64,000 bases of DNA, taken from Myxococcota bacterium (GTDB lineage: Bacteria; Myxococcota_A; Polyangia; Palsa-1104; JAEUJZ01). Within the stretch, counting starts at the first letter, position 1. The number at the start of each line of letters is the position of its first letter. This document shows, piece after piece, positions 55,053 through 64,000 of the stretch. Both the position numbers and the translations under genes were made by a program. The notes beneath the pieces were generated by a model. The model saw only the letters and a program-made list of their open reading frames with translations, searched no databases and was not told the DNA's origin. The stretch spans positions 62,001 through 126,000 of the forward strand of contig JANWXW010000105.1 of the NCBI GenBank assembly GCA_025057315.1, written 5' to 3'.

Positions 55053-56792
55053 CTAAAATGGAACCACGACCGTGTTCCGGGGCCGCCGCGGCCTCTTGTC
55101 TGGGCGGGGGGCCTCTGGACGGTCTCGTTCGGTCTGTCCACTTGCCTCGCGGGCATGCGCAGGGGCCGGCTGGGTGGCAGCGGCCGGGGGGGCCTGCGGT
55201 GTCTGCTCTGCGGTGGGCTCCTCCTGAGGAGGCTTTGGCAGAAGGCGCACAGTCAGGCTCTGATCCCCCTGAGCCTTGATCTGACGCAGCGAGTCCACGA
55301 AGCCATCTTTGTGCAGTACCAGGCGGACATCGGGCTCGCCGCGCTTTAGCTGCATCACAAGAGGCGTCTGGCCCACCATCTGGCCATCGCGCAGCACCTG
55401 AGCGCCCGGGGGGTCGCTGTGGACCGTGATGGTGTAGACCCGATTGTGCAGCAGCGGCACGCCGATCAGGCCCAGCAGCGCCAACCCCACTCCCGCCACC
55501 AGGCCGAAGAAGACAGGAGAGCGAAGGAAGGGACGGCCGCCCAAGGCCCACCGCCCTGAGGAGGGAGCTGCGGCCCTGGGCATGTCCGGGGGCATGCCCC
55601 GAAGGGGATAGGGGTCGACCACCACCGTGCCTCCAGCGTGGGGAGCAGCCGGCAGCGCTCCCCCCCCGGTGATCATCGTCTCTAGCTGGCTGAGCGGCCC
55701 CGGAGGAGAGGGCAAGGCCGTCAACGGCGGTGGGGCCTCGGCGAACATCGTGCGCTGATCCGGCGTCGCCCAGGGCCCGCTCGCCGGCGCAGGCGGTGGA
55801 GGCAGGGGCATGGAGCCACCCGCCACGATCGTCTCCATCTGGGCCACCGGCACCTGCATAGGCGGTGGAGGGCCCGGATCGGGTTCGCCCGGCATGGGTC
55901 CGAGGATGTATCTCAGATCATCACCAATCTCGGCAGAAAACTGCTCGGGATTGCGCAGCGCGCGCCCCACTTCCAGAACGGTCGCAAAGCGCCACTCGCG
56001 CTTCTTGGCCAAGCAGTGCAGGATGATCTTCTCCAGCGCCGGCGAGATCTGTGGGTTTTTGCTGCGCGGCATCGGCGGCGGCTCGCGCAGGTGCTTGACC
56101 AGGACCTCGCCGAAGCCCTCGCCGGGGAAGGGCAGTTCCCCAGTCACCATTTGGAACAAGATGCAGCCAAGGCTATAGATGTCCGCCCGCGCATCGACCG
56201 TGGTCCTGCCCTCGCATTGCTCCGGCGCCATATAGTGGGGGGTCCCCAGCACGCTGCCGGTGCGTGTCTTGTGGTTTGCCCCCCCCTCCATGGGCATGCT
56301 TGTCATCTTGGCCAGGCCAAAGTCCAGGATCTTGGGGAACTCGGGGTTGTCTCCCCGGCGCACCAGGAAGATGTTCTCTGGCTTGAGGTCGCGGTGAATG
56401 ACGCCACCTGCATGGGCCGCAGCCAAGCCATCGCACAGGTGAAGAGCGATGTGGATGGCGCGCTGGATCTCAAAGCGACCTTCGGTGCGAAGGCGGCTGG
56501 CCAGGGTGTCGCCCTCCAAGTACTCCATGATGATGAAGTTGTCGCCATCAGGAGTCTGGCCGAAGTCCTGGATGTCCACGATGCACTCATGGTGGATCTG
56601 GCTGGCGGCGCGAGCCTCTGTGAAGAAGCGCGACACCATCTCCTGGCTGGTAGACAGCTCCGGATGGATGACTTTGACCGCAACACGCTTGCCGATCCGC
56701 GGGTGCTCCGCGAGGTAGACAGAGGCCATGGCTCCCTCGCCGAGCTTGCCGATGATCGTGTAGTTGCCAATCGTGGATCCGACTCGTATCAC
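55053..56792 (-). CDS. PEGA-domain membrane Ser/Thr protein kinase
   Basis: 579-residue kinase. The kinase domain (about 10-275) has all motifs: GKLGEGAMASVYLAEH loop, VAVKVIH Lys, HRDLKPENIFL, ILDFGLAKM, GTPHYMAPEQ and DIYSLGCILFQMVTGELPF. A Pro-rich juxtamembrane stretch (about 300-430) holds candidate phosphothreonine segments. One membrane helix is at about 440-462. A periplasmic PEGA domain follows at about 465-525 (TITVHSDPPGAQVLRDGQMVGQTPLVMQLKRG-type), with a Lys/Pro-rich tail. It is probably active and senses an envelope ligand. The convergent stressosome genes end 13 nt away. FHA and HEAT genes precede it on the same strand (241 bp). Confidence 0.95.
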   Translation of the reverse strand: MIRVGSTIGNYTIIGKLGEGAMASVYLAEHPRIGKRVAVKVIHPELSTSQEMVSRFFTEARAASQIHHECIVDIQDFGQTPDGDNFIIMEYLEGDTLASRLRTEGRFEIQRAIHIALHLCDGLAAAHAGGVIHRDLKPENIFLVRRGDNPEFPKILDFGLAKMTSMPMEGGANHKTRTGSVLGTPHYMAPEQCEGRTTVDARADIYSLGCILFQMVTGELPFPGEGFGEVLVKHLREPPPMPRSKNPQISPALEKIILHCLAKKREWRFATVLEVGRALRNPEQFSAEIGDDLRYILGPMPGEPDPGPPPPMQVPVAQMETIVAGGSMPLPPPPAPASGPWATPDQRTMFAEAPPPLTALPSPPGPLSQLETMITGGGALPAAPHAGGTVVVDPYPLRGMPPDMPRAAAPSSGRWALGGRPFLRSPVFFGLVAGVGLALLGLIGVPLLHNRVYTITVHSDPPGAQVLRDGQMVGQTPLVMQLKRGEPDVRLVLHKDGFVDSLRQIKAQGDQSLTVRLLPKPPQEEPTAEQTPQAPPAAATQPAPAHAREASGQTERDRPEAPRPDKRPRRPRNTVVVPF

Positions 56793-57033
56793 AGAGTTTC
56801 ATCATCGCGGAAGGCGAGCAAAAGCGCAAGGGCACCCAGGCCCTGCCTCGGTGGATCTGGTGTTGCTATGTCCGACGACGGCGCCCCCCCTGAGCATTGG
56901 CCCCTATGGCCTGCCGCCGGGCGCGGCCTCTTGCCTGCGCCTGTCTTGTTTCCGTCGTCTGGCAGCGTAGGCCTGCCGCAGGCTGTGCGCCGCACCGTCC
57001 CTGCAGCAGGACCGAGCGCCCTGCCCCCACGAG

Positions 57034-57615
<582 letters not shown>

Positions 57616-57628
57616 GTCCGCGTGCCTC

Positions 57629-59101
57629 TTACCTCTTGCTCCGCAGCCGCTCGGCCTGTCGGCGAGCCAACTCACCGACGGTGGTTTCGGTCCATCCGCG
57701 GCCCCGCAGACGCGCTGGATCGCCAAAGTGGGCTGCCATGGCCTCGGCATCTTGGGGCTCTCCGGCCTCACCCAGGGCCATCAGGGCGGCGGCGCGGGCC
57801 ACCCAGCTCTGAGATTGTAGCGCCGTCCTGACATAAGGCCTGGCGGTCGGGCCCAGCGCCGTGAGCTGGCGCACGACGAAGGCCACGAAGTCCTCTCGAT
57901 CATAGGTGCCCTCTTCCGGCAGCGCCTTGAGCACACGGCCCACCGCCGCTGCCCCACCTGCTGCCAGCGCCGCCTCCACCGCCCGATAGCGGGCCAGCTG
58001 GCCCCGCTCGCCGCCTTCCTTGGGATCGGCGATGATCCGACACAGGCCGTCCACCGCGATCTCACCGAGCCGCTCCAGGTATGAGAAGGCCGCCTCCCGG
58101 ACGCCACCCGGCTCGCGCCGGTCCCAGGCCACCTGCAGCGCCAACTCCAAGGCCGTTGGGTCCCCAGCTGCCCCCAGGGCGGCAAAGGCCCGCTGCCTCA
58201 GAGGCACTGGGCCCCGCTCGGCCAGTGCGGCCAGAAACCGAGCTGCCTCGGGAGCCCGGAGCGCCCCCAGGGCCCGCATCCCCTCCTCCACCCCGCTGCT
58301 CTGGCCCTGCGACAGAACGGGCCGCAGCAGGCCCATGATCTGCTCGGCGGCACGCCGCCGGGACTCGCGATCGCCCAGGCGGCCCAGCAGTGACGCTGCG
58401 GGCAACAGGTTCGGCGAGCCCAAGGAGGCCCGCGACAGCACCGCCAGGAGCGCCCCCTGCGCCCGCGCCCCGATGTCCAGTAGGATGCGCTCGCTGCCGA
58501 TGCTGCCAGCGCTCAGGCGGCCGGACAGGTCGGCCACCACCCATGCCGTCAGCGCCTCGTCGGCGAGCTTTCGCTCCTCGGGCGCGCCCAAGAGCCGCAA
58601 GACAAACAGCGCATCCTTGGCCCGGATCTGTGCCTCTGTCGGGACCCTGTCCGCCGGCCCCTCCTGGAGGCGGGCCACCAGCTGCGGCATCGCCAGGCGC
58701 AGGATGGCACGCCGTGCAGGCTCCTCCACCTCGCGGAGAACCGCTGCCGCCTCATCGCACCGCCCGATGTCGACCAGCGCCAGGGCGGCCTGCGCCCGCA
58801 GCTCGGAGCGCAGGTGCGCATCGGCCAGTGCCGCACGCAGACGCTCTGGGCCTTTTTGGGTCTGCTTCCAGCGCGAGATGTCCTCGGCGCTCACCCCACA
58901 GCCCCCGCCCAGCGCAAGCAACAGCAGCACCACGCCCAGAGGCCGCCCCCCAGCGGGGCAAAGCCCGGTCGCTACCCCCCGGGCTCGCTCCGGCAACGCC
59001 TCGTCGGGCCACCCGGGACAGCCCGACCTTCCGATTACGTGCGCCGGGACCTGTTGAAGGAGCGCACAGGACCGCACATGACCTATCCTTGATGTGCTCA
59101 A
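57629..59101 (-). CDS. HEAT-repeat lipoprotein
   Basis: Protein of up to 490 residues; the N-terminal 45 residues are uncertain because no good start precedes the signal peptide. A non-ATG start (TTG at about 58996) is possible. A hydrophobic segment LGVVLLLLALGGGC with a Cys at about 68 suggests a lipoprotein. The rest is a solenoid of Ala/Leu/Gly-rich helical pairs (HEAT-like), for example RAQAALALVDIGRCDEAA, RQRAFAALGAAGDPTALELAL, VARAAALMALGEAGEPQDAEAM. Probably a periplasmic protein-binding scaffold. It is followed 13 nt later by the FHA gene. Confidence 0.82.
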   Translation of the reverse strand: MSTSRIGHVRSCALLQQVPAHVIGRSGCPGWPDEALPERARGVATGLCPAGGRPLGVVLLLLALGGGCGVSAEDISRWKQTQKGPERLRAALADAHLRSELRAQAALALVDIGRCDEAAAVLREVEEPARRAILRLAMPQLVARLQEGPADRVPTEAQIRAKDALFVLRLLGAPEERKLADEALTAWVVADLSGRLSAGSIGSERILLDIGARAQGALLAVLSRASLGSPNLLPAASLLGRLGDRESRRRAAEQIMGLLRPVLSQGQSSGVEEGMRALGALRAPEAARFLAALAERGPVPLRQRAFAALGAAGDPTALELALQVAWDRREPGGVREAAFSYLERLGEIAVDGLCRIIADPKEGGERGQLARYRAVEAALAAGGAAAVGRVLKALPEEGTYDREDFVAFVVRQLTALGPTARPYVRTALQSQSWVARAAALMALGEAGEPQDAEAMAAHFGDPARLRGRGWTETTVGELARRQAERLRSKR

Positions 59102-59163
59102 GGGTAGCCCTGGCCATGCTTCAGGTCAAGGGTTGTTCCGACGGCAAGCCGCCTACCAAGCGG

Positions 59164-61047
59164 TCACCGGGTGGAAGGAGCACCGCTGCCATGGCTGCCG
59201 GGTCCAGGAACCGATGCCGTCCCGTAGCGATGCAAAATATCCCGGTAGCGCCGCGCCCAGGCCTCATCCATGCCGCGTCGCGGTGCGGGCAGCAGGGCCG
59301 CGAGCTGAGCTGCCTGGTCCAGCGTGAGCTTGTGCGGTGGCTTCCCAAAATAGTGTTGCGCCGCCATGGAAATGCCGTAGATGCCCGAGCCCAGCTCGAC
59401 CAGGTTCAGATACACTTCCAGCAGGCGCTCCTTGGGCACCACCTGCTCTAGCCGCCATGCCAGCACCGCCTCTTCCAGCTTCCGGCCCAGGGCCCGTTCG
59501 TTGCCGAGCCACAAGTTCTTGGCCACCTGCTGGGTGACGGTCGAGGCTCCACGCAGCGACGCCGGCTCCTTGAGGTCCATGCCGAGTGCACGGATGATCA
59601 TCTGCACGTCGAAGCCTCGGTGCTGGTAAAATTGGTTGTCTTCGGCCACCAGGAACGTGCGCACCACCGGCCAGGGCAGCCCGCGCAGCGACTGGAAGGG
59701 GGGGACCCCCGGTGCGCGCTCGGCACGCGGCCCCAACGGCAGGCGCCGCAGCTGGCCATCGGCGCCCGGCCGTTCGATGGACAAGCGGTCGTCGAGCAGG
59801 GTCCTGGCGTTGGCCTGAGGTGGATCGCCAATGACTTGGCAGCCAATGTCCACCGATGGCCGTACATCCACCTCGGGCAAGGTCCGGGTGTCAAAGGACA
59901 GATGGATCTGCCCGCCCAGCTGTCCGCGCACCCCAAGTCCATCCAGGTGAGGAATGAGGTGCCGCGGCAGGGCCTGAAGGAGCTGGGCGCAGTCCACCTC
60001 ATCAAGAACCAGATCCGTTGACACCCGCAGCCCGCCGTCCGGCCGGCGTTCCAGCTCCCCCGACAGGGACAGCCGCAGCTCGCCCATGGACAGGCTCAGC
60101 CGCGGCGTCCAGGCGCGCAGCCCGGCCTGGGTTCTGGCCAGGTGCAGCTCTCCATCCAAGAGCATGGCAAGATGGGGTAGCGCATTCCGGGTCAGGGCCG
60201 GGTGCCTGAGTGCCAGGTCCGATAGAGCCACCGCGCCGCGGAGCACGACCGCCCCATCCTCCCACAAGGGTGCTCCCCAGGGGCCTTCGGTGTGAAGTGC
60301 GAGCTGGCCACTGATGCGGGTATCCGACAGATCCACCCATGGGTTGAGACGGAAAGGCAGGCGCAGCCGGTCCATGTCGATGTTCGCCTCAGCACGGCCT
60401 GGCCCTGCCTCGATCGTCATGTGCGCCCCGGCCATGGCACCCCGCAGCACCAGGCCGTCTTCCTCGCTGCGCAGAAGCAGCCCAGCAGGCCCCAGGCCTC
60501 CCAGAAGCACGCCGCTGGCTGCCAGGCGGGATACCCTGCCGTGGTGAAGTTCCATGGAGACCTGCATGGCATGCAATCCAAGCTTTGGAGCCAGGGGCTG
60601 GCCCTCCACATGCAGACGGGACAGCAGCAGACGCGTCCGGCCGCCCTCGGGCAGCACCGCTTCGATGCGTTCGATCGTCCCTCTCGCCACGGTCACCTGT
60701 TCGGCGATGAGTCGGCGCGGGCGCGCGCGACCCCGCAGGGCAGCCACTGGGTCCAGCTCCATGGTGAGCCGCCGCACACCAGCCACGTGGTCGCCCAGCG
60801 GCACCTGCAAGCCATCCAGCTGCAGAGCCCAGAGCGGGTGGAGCACGGCCCGCTCCAGCCGGACCGCATCCAGCGGGACGCCCAGCTGCGCCGCCACCAT
60901 CGCCCGGGCCTCGGATGCCAGGTTGTGGGATGTCACCGACAGAGCCAGGCCCCCCAGGCCCACCCCCATCACCAGGGTAGCTCCCAGGGCCCGGCGCAGC
61001 CGTAGGAGCACGGCGGATGTCACGGATGCTGCTCCATGTCGCTCCAT
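59164..61047 (-). CDS. GT51 peptidoglycan transglycosylase fused to an AsmA/DUF3971-like region
   Basis: 627 residues from this start. One N-terminal membrane helix (about 15-35) is followed by a periplasmic beta-rich region (about 45-430) like AsmA or DUF3971 (QVPLGDHVAGVRRLTMELDP, WVDLSDTRISGQLALH, RVSTDLVLDEVDCAQLL). A GT51 lipid II glycosyltransferase domain forms the end (about 440-610): FLVAEDNQFYQHRGFDVQMI with the catalytic Glu in AEDN, GASTVTQQVAKNLWLGNE, RKLEEAVLAWRLEQVVPKERLLEVYLN, LVELGSGIYGI. No transpeptidase domain, so it is a monofunctional enzyme of a rare architecture. The ATG at 61047 lies in a palindrome. Confidence 0.9.
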   Translation of the reverse strand: MERHGAASVTSAVLLRLRRALGATLVMGVGLGGLALSVTSHNLASEARAMVAAQLGVPLDAVRLERAVLHPLWALQLDGLQVPLGDHVAGVRRLTMELDPVAALRGRARPRRLIAEQVTVARGTIERIEAVLPEGGRTRLLLSRLHVEGQPLAPKLGLHAMQVSMELHHGRVSRLAASGVLLGGLGPAGLLLRSEEDGLVLRGAMAGAHMTIEAGPGRAEANIDMDRLRLPFRLNPWVDLSDTRISGQLALHTEGPWGAPLWEDGAVVLRGAVALSDLALRHPALTRNALPHLAMLLDGELHLARTQAGLRAWTPRLSLSMGELRLSLSGELERRPDGGLRVSTDLVLDEVDCAQLLQALPRHLIPHLDGLGVRGQLGGQIHLSFDTRTLPEVDVRPSVDIGCQVIGDPPQANARTLLDDRLSIERPGADGQLRRLPLGPRAERAPGVPPFQSLRGLPWPVVRTFLVAEDNQFYQHRGFDVQMIIRALGMDLKEPASLRGASTVTQQVAKNLWLGNERALGRKLEEAVLAWRLEQVVPKERLLEVYLNLVELGSGIYGISMAAQHYFGKPPHKLTLDQAAQLAALLPAPRRGMDEAWARRYRDILHRYGTASVPGPGSHGSGAPSTR

Positions 61048-61055
61048 TATAATGG
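61044..61055. promoter_or_regulatory. 12-bp palindrome CCATTATAATGG between divergent genes
   Basis: A perfect palindrome containing TATAAT on both strands, at the start codon of the minus-strand transglycosylase. On the plus strand it could be the -10 of the HARE-HTH gene (start 61176); on the minus strand it would place transcription inside the gene. It may instead be an operator. Confidence 0.4.
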
Positions 61056-61175
61056 CAGAAGATGACTCCCTGCCAGGGGAGGCCGTCGCGGCGACGGAGC
61101 GCATGGGGTGCCTTGACACTGTCGCGACGGCAGCGATAACACTGCGCCCACGTTTCGCGTTCGAGCCACCGTTCG

Positions 61176-62651
61176 ATGACTTTTTTGGAAGCCGCTCTCG
61201 AACTCCTCAAGCGCGAGGGAAAGCCGTTGCACGTCAGGGACTTGACCAAGCTGGCGGTCAAGAACAACCTGCTTTCTGTGGTGGGTCGCGATCCGGAGAC
61301 GACCATGAAGACCCAGCTCCAGGCTGCCCTACGGGTCCATGGCGAGTTGCTCCAGGTGCGACAGGACGTATATGGCCTGCGCAGCTACCCGCCCCGCCCC
61401 GCGGAGGGGGAGGCTGCAGACAGCGGCCAGGGATCCCAGACGCCAGCTAGAGAGGCCTCAGCCAAGGTGAAAGAGACACGACGCAAGACCAGCAAGGGGG
61501 TGGACGAGCAGTCGACTCAGGCCACCGCGGGAGCGCCGCCCAGGTCGGCCCGCCGGGAGCAAAACAAAGAGCCGGAAGCGCATGCCGAGGCCCGGATGGA
61601 ATCGGAGCAGCCCTCATCGCAGCGCCGGCGACGCGGTGGGCGCTCCCATGCTCCTGACCGGGCAGAGGCCGCTCCGGACGCTACAGCGCCGGCCGCAACG
61701 GGCGTCGAGCCCGAACCGCCGGTCGCGAAGACGGCCGAAACCACGCCGCCTACCACAGAGACCCCCAAGACGGCCGAAACCACGCCGCTTACCACGGAAT
61801 CGGCGCCTCCCCAGCCTGCGCCGCCGGTGCCGTCTGAGCCTGCCCCGTCCAAGCCCCCCCAGGAGCCGCCCTGGCGCCTCATGTTCATGGCTGATGCAGC
61901 CTTCGATGTGCTGCGTGGTTCCTCGGAGGGGAGGCCGATCCACTTCCGGCAGATGGTGGACATCGCGCTGAAGCGGCGTCTGGTCCGTGGAGAGGCTGCC
62001 GACCTGTGGCGCCTGATGCGGGCGGCGCTGGTGCGCGACCAGCGGCAGCGGGACAGCGATGGTCTGAGGGCGCGGGTACGAAACCTGGGCCAAGGGATGT
62101 ATGCCCTTGCGGACCGCAAACTCGAGCCAGAGCTGGTATCCGCTGAAAAGGAGCTGCTGGACCGGCTCAACCGCACTCGCGAGGCGACGCGGGTGGCCCT
62201 ACGACGCCGCCTCAAGGCCATGCCTGCCTCGGCGTTCGAGCTGCTCATGCGGCTCCTGCTGGAGCGATTGGGCATGATCAATGCAGAGCTCATCAAGCGG
62301 GGCGAGGGCGTGGCCTACTATGCAGGCACGCTGAACCGTGGCAGCCGCATCGGCATCAAGGTGTTGTGCGCGGTCCGGCCGGGCGAGGCGGAAGTCACGC
62401 CAGAGGCGGTGGGCGAGTTGCGGGCGGGCGTCCGTCTGCGTGGCTTCGATGAGGGGCTCTTGCTAGCCAGCGGGCGGGCGTCGCAAGCGGCGCTGGCCGA
62501 GGTGAGTGCCGCCCCGGGCATTGAGATGTATGATCAGGAGGCTTTAACGGACCTGTTGATCCGGCATCAGCTTGGCGTCCGTCGGATGCATCTGCCGATT
62601 GACTACCTTGACCTGGATCTGCTCGGCGAGCTACTAGAGCCGCCGCAGTAG
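61176..62651 (+). CDS. HARE-HTH / Mrr-like nuclease-fold protein
   Basis: 491-residue DNA-associated protein. Residues 1-70 are a HARE-HTH (HB1/ASXL) wing (FLEAALELLKREGKPLHVRDL). A long Pro/Ser/Thr linker contains a 39-nt in-frame tandem repeat. A second HARE-HTH-like domain is at about 225-305 (RPIHFRQMVDIALKRRLVRG, GQGMYALADRK). The C-terminal 170 residues resemble an Mrr-type restriction fold (PASAFELLMRLLLERLG, GSRIGIKVLCAVRPG, GFDEGLLLASG, MYDQEALTDLL). The canonical D ... (E/Q)xK is not visible, so a nuclease role is doubtful. lipB follows 30 nt downstream. Start ATG 61176; weak ribosome-binding site. Confidence 0.85.
   Translation: MTFLEAALELLKREGKPLHVRDLTKLAVKNNLLSVVGRDPETTMKTQLQAALRVHGELLQVRQDVYGLRSYPPRPAEGEAADSGQGSQTPAREASAKVKETRRKTSKGVDEQSTQATAGAPPRSARREQNKEPEAHAEARMESEQPSSQRRRRGGRSHAPDRAEAAPDATAPAATGVEPEPPVAKTAETTPPTTETPKTAETTPLTTESAPPQPAPPVPSEPAPSKPPQEPPWRLMFMADAAFDVLRGSSEGRPIHFRQMVDIALKRRLVRGEAADLWRLMRAALVRDQRQRDSDGLRARVRNLGQGMYALADRKLEPELVSAEKELLDRLNRTREATRVALRRRLKAMPASAFELLMRLLLERLGMINAELIKRGEGVAYYAGTLNRGSRIGIKVLCAVRPGEAEVTPEAVGELRAGVRLRGFDEGLLLASGRASQAALAEVSAAPGIEMYDQEALTDLLIRHQLGVRRMHLPIDYLDLDLLGELLEPPQ
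61728..61795 (+). repeat. Tandem 29-nt direct repeat in the HARE-HTH linker
   Basis: Copies at 61728-61756 and 61767-61795 with one mismatch, period 39 nt (13 codons), encoding KTAETTP units of the flexible linker. Confidence 0.75.
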
Positions 62652-62681
62652 CTGCACGCAGCGGCACGGAAGAACACCGCG

Positions 62682-63368
62682 GTGGAGGTCTACTGGCTCG
62701 GTCGAACCCCCTACCTTCCGACGGTGGCGCTGCAGGAGAAATTGCGCCAGCAGGTGCTCGACGGAGGGAGCGAAGTGCTGCTGCTGTGCGAGCACGACCC
62801 GGTGGTGACGCTGGGCCGTAGCGCGCGCCCCGAGGACGTGCTAGCGACGGTGGAGGATCTGGCTGCCGCAGGCATCGAATGGGCGCTCAGCACACGGGGT
62901 GGCCGTGCCACCTATCATGGCCCCGGCCAGATCGTGGCCTACCCAGTGGTGCGGTTGCGCCGGGGCGTGTTGGCCCATGTGCAGGCCCTGGGACAGGCCG
63001 CCGCGGAGGTTGCAAGGCAGTGCGGTGTGGCGGCCACCTGGCGTCGGGACCCCGTTGGCGTGTACGTGGGCAACCGCAAGCTGGCTGCCATCGGCGTCCA
63101 CATCCAGCGCCACGTGGCCATCCACGGCCTGGCGCTCAATGTCACCGAAGCCGCCTGCCTCGCTCCCCGCAAGGGGCTTATCGTGCCCTGCGGCGAGGCG
63201 CATCGCGCTCTGACCAGCCTAGCAGAGGAATGTGGGCGCCCACTGAGCATCGAGGAGCTGTTGGAACCGCTGGCCCAGGCGCTGGGGCAAGCCATGGGCC
63301 GACCAGTGGGGCCGATTCAGGCAGCTGCCGTAGGTGTGTTGCTATCCCGCACAGACCCCATGCGGTAG
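62682..63368 (+). CDS. lipB: Octanoyl-[ACP]:protein N-octanoyltransferase LipB
   Basis: 228-residue lipoate-biosynthesis enzyme that moves octanoyl from ACP to lipoyl domains, before LipA inserts sulphur. The family signature RGGRATYHGPGQIVAYPVV is at about 70-90. The catalytic Lys is in GNRKLAAIGVHI and the catalytic Cys in LIVPCGEAHRALTSL at about 167-175. All are in place. GTG start at 62682 with GGAAG upstream. Likely co-transcribed with the upstream HARE-HTH gene (30 nt). LipA is not in this window. Confidence 0.95.
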   Translation: MEVYWLGRTPYLPTVALQEKLRQQVLDGGSEVLLLCEHDPVVTLGRSARPEDVLATVEDLAAAGIEWALSTRGGRATYHGPGQIVAYPVVRLRRGVLAHVQALGQAAAEVARQCGVAATWRRDPVGVYVGNRKLAAIGVHIQRHVAIHGLALNVTEAACLAPRKGLIVPCGEAHRALTSLAEECGRPLSIEELLEPLAQALGQAMGRPVGPIQAAAVGVLLSRTDPMR

Positions 63369-63397
63369 CTCCTAAAGGGGAGCCAGGCGGCGCGGAG

Positions 63398-63883
63398 ATG
63401 CCGGGGCCACCGCGTGACCAACGTCCTTGGGCCCCCTCGGCCAAGCTTTCCGTTGTCGTTCTCTCTGGCCAAGAGGGCATGGACCACGCGGCGGCCAGTC
63501 CAAGGGGGGCTGCACGCGAGCTGGTGCGGGGCCTGGCGGCGCAGGGCCACGTTGTCGCCCTGCCATCCATCACCCTCGACGGGAACGGCGCTCTGGGTCA
63601 GCGCCTAAACGTCCCAAGCCCAGCCCAGGGTCAGAGGGCTCGGGTCATCTGGGCGAGGTGGGCCCGCATCGGGTGGTCGGGGGCGATTGCGAAGCGCATC
63701 GTAGGTCTGGGCGGCGTGGCGCGCACGGCGGTGGTCAGCCAGGCGCGGCTGCAGCTCTGCACCGAGTTCCGGCTGCCACGCTCGCGCAGCATGTGCGAAA
63801 CCACGACGGCGTTTCCCCGGCCGGGACGTCCAACGGCCGCACGGCTTTGGCCTGGTTCTGGGCAAACGAGGGCCGCGCCGTAG
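63398..63883 (+). CDS. Possible fragment of a nucleotide- or sugar-binding protein
   Basis: A 161-residue frame starting MPGPPRDQRP with a fair ribosome-binding site. Residues about 15-50 (AKLSVVVLSGQEGMDHAAASPRGAARELVRGLAAQGHVVAL) look like the first Rossmann beta-alpha-beta unit of a glycosyltransferase or similar protein. The remainder is basic, Arg-rich and antisense to a minus-strand frame with better codon use, so the gene is probably truncated or decayed. Low confidence. Confidence 0.3.
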   Translation: MPGPPRDQRPWAPSAKLSVVVLSGQEGMDHAAASPRGAARELVRGLAAQGHVVALPSITLDGNGALGQRLNVPSPAQGQRARVIWARWARIGWSGAIAKRIVGLGGVARTAVVSQARLQLCTEFRLPRSRSMCETTTAFPRPGRPTAARLWPGSGQTRAAP

Positions 63884-64000
63884 GGTGGAGCCACTGCTGG
63901 ACGGCCTCGCCGCACACCGGAGCGCTTCGCCGTGTGTTTCGGGCTGCCCAACGCACAATCCGCTGGGCGTCCCGATGGGGCCGGAAGAGCCTGCCGGGAT
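63631..64000 (-). pseudogene. Possible frameshifted partial gene at the right edge
   Basis: Minus-strand coding bias is strong in one frame from about 63830 down to a stop at 63631 (SHMLRERGSRNS ... HLAQMTRAL). Upstream of it, 63830-64000, another frame is better (RWAARNTRRSAPVCGEAV, PSFAQNQAKAVRPLDV). This suggests one gene interrupted by a frameshift, or a sequence error. No family recognised. Extends beyond the window. Confidence 0.3.

Overview
This 64 kb window is GC-rich bacterial chromosome, densely coded on both strands, with strong third-position GC. The gene content looks like a myxobacterium (Myxococcota, formerly Deltaproteobacteria). It has two eukaryote-like Ser/Thr kinases, one with the HRDVSPQN catalytic-loop variant and one with a PEGA domain. 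It also has an AgmX/PglI-type C-terminal domain, FHA proteins, many lipoproteins, a von Willebrand A lipoprotein and a DUF1549/DUF1501-type cytochrome-like cluster. That assignment is inference from gene content; no rRNA or tRNA gene was seen. No prophage, insertion sequence or CRISPR array was recognised.

Layout. 1-6.4 kb: a partial Ser/Thr kinase, a small DUF2007-like protein, a large orphan with a possible caspase-fold core, and a DUF2723 membrane glycosyltransferase. 6.4-9.5 kb: the cinA-thpR-recA operon with a clear promoter, divergent from a PP2C phosphatase that overlaps a halogenase-like flavoprotein (9.6-11.6 kb). 11.7-18.9 kb, minus strand: a vWA lipoprotein, a P-loop ATPase, NUDIX, thioesterase, crotonase and a membrane metallophosphoesterase. 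19.0-22.5 kb: TonB-dependent receptor, lipase-like lipoprotein and GGQ ribosome-rescue factor, coupled by one-base TGATG overlaps. 22.6-28.2 kb: an aldehyde dehydrogenase, then an envelope protein / ECF sigma / FecR anti-sigma / FG-GAP lipoprotein operon. 28.4-32.7 kb: a four-gene secreted cluster. 32.7-40.9 kb: deoxynucleoside kinase, a beta-barrel protein, a zinc-ribbon AgmX/PglI protein, a double receiver protein, an AT-rich non-coding island, an FHA-GGDEF cyclase and a membrane ferredoxin-flavoprotein.

41.0-51.8 kb: a TPR-CHAT protein that lacks both catalytic residues, HU/IHF, a methylmalonyl-CoA mutase large subunit, galactokinase, an OmpA lipoprotein, a Memo-family protein that has lost its metal ligands, and a PEGA protein. 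52.2-55.0 kb: a four-gene stressosome operon (globin-coupled RsbR, RsbS, RsbT, and a protein joining an RsbT-like ATPase to a SpoIIE/RsbX phosphatase). 55.0-61.0 kb: PEGA kinase, FHA protein, HEAT lipoprotein and a membrane transglycosylase fused to an AsmA-like region. 61.2-64.0 kb: a HARE-HTH/Mrr-like protein, lipB, and a poorly coding, probably decayed end.

The two strongest signals for follow-up are the oxygen/redox-sensing stressosome with its fused output enzyme and no sigma-B in sight, and a dispersed palindromic element, TTTGC-N5-GCAAA. The element occurs five times and lies inside four unrelated reading frames without breaking them. A recurrent theme is the pseudoenzyme: the CHAT protein, the Memo protein, the second receiver domain and the Mrr-like domain all lack canonical active-site residues.
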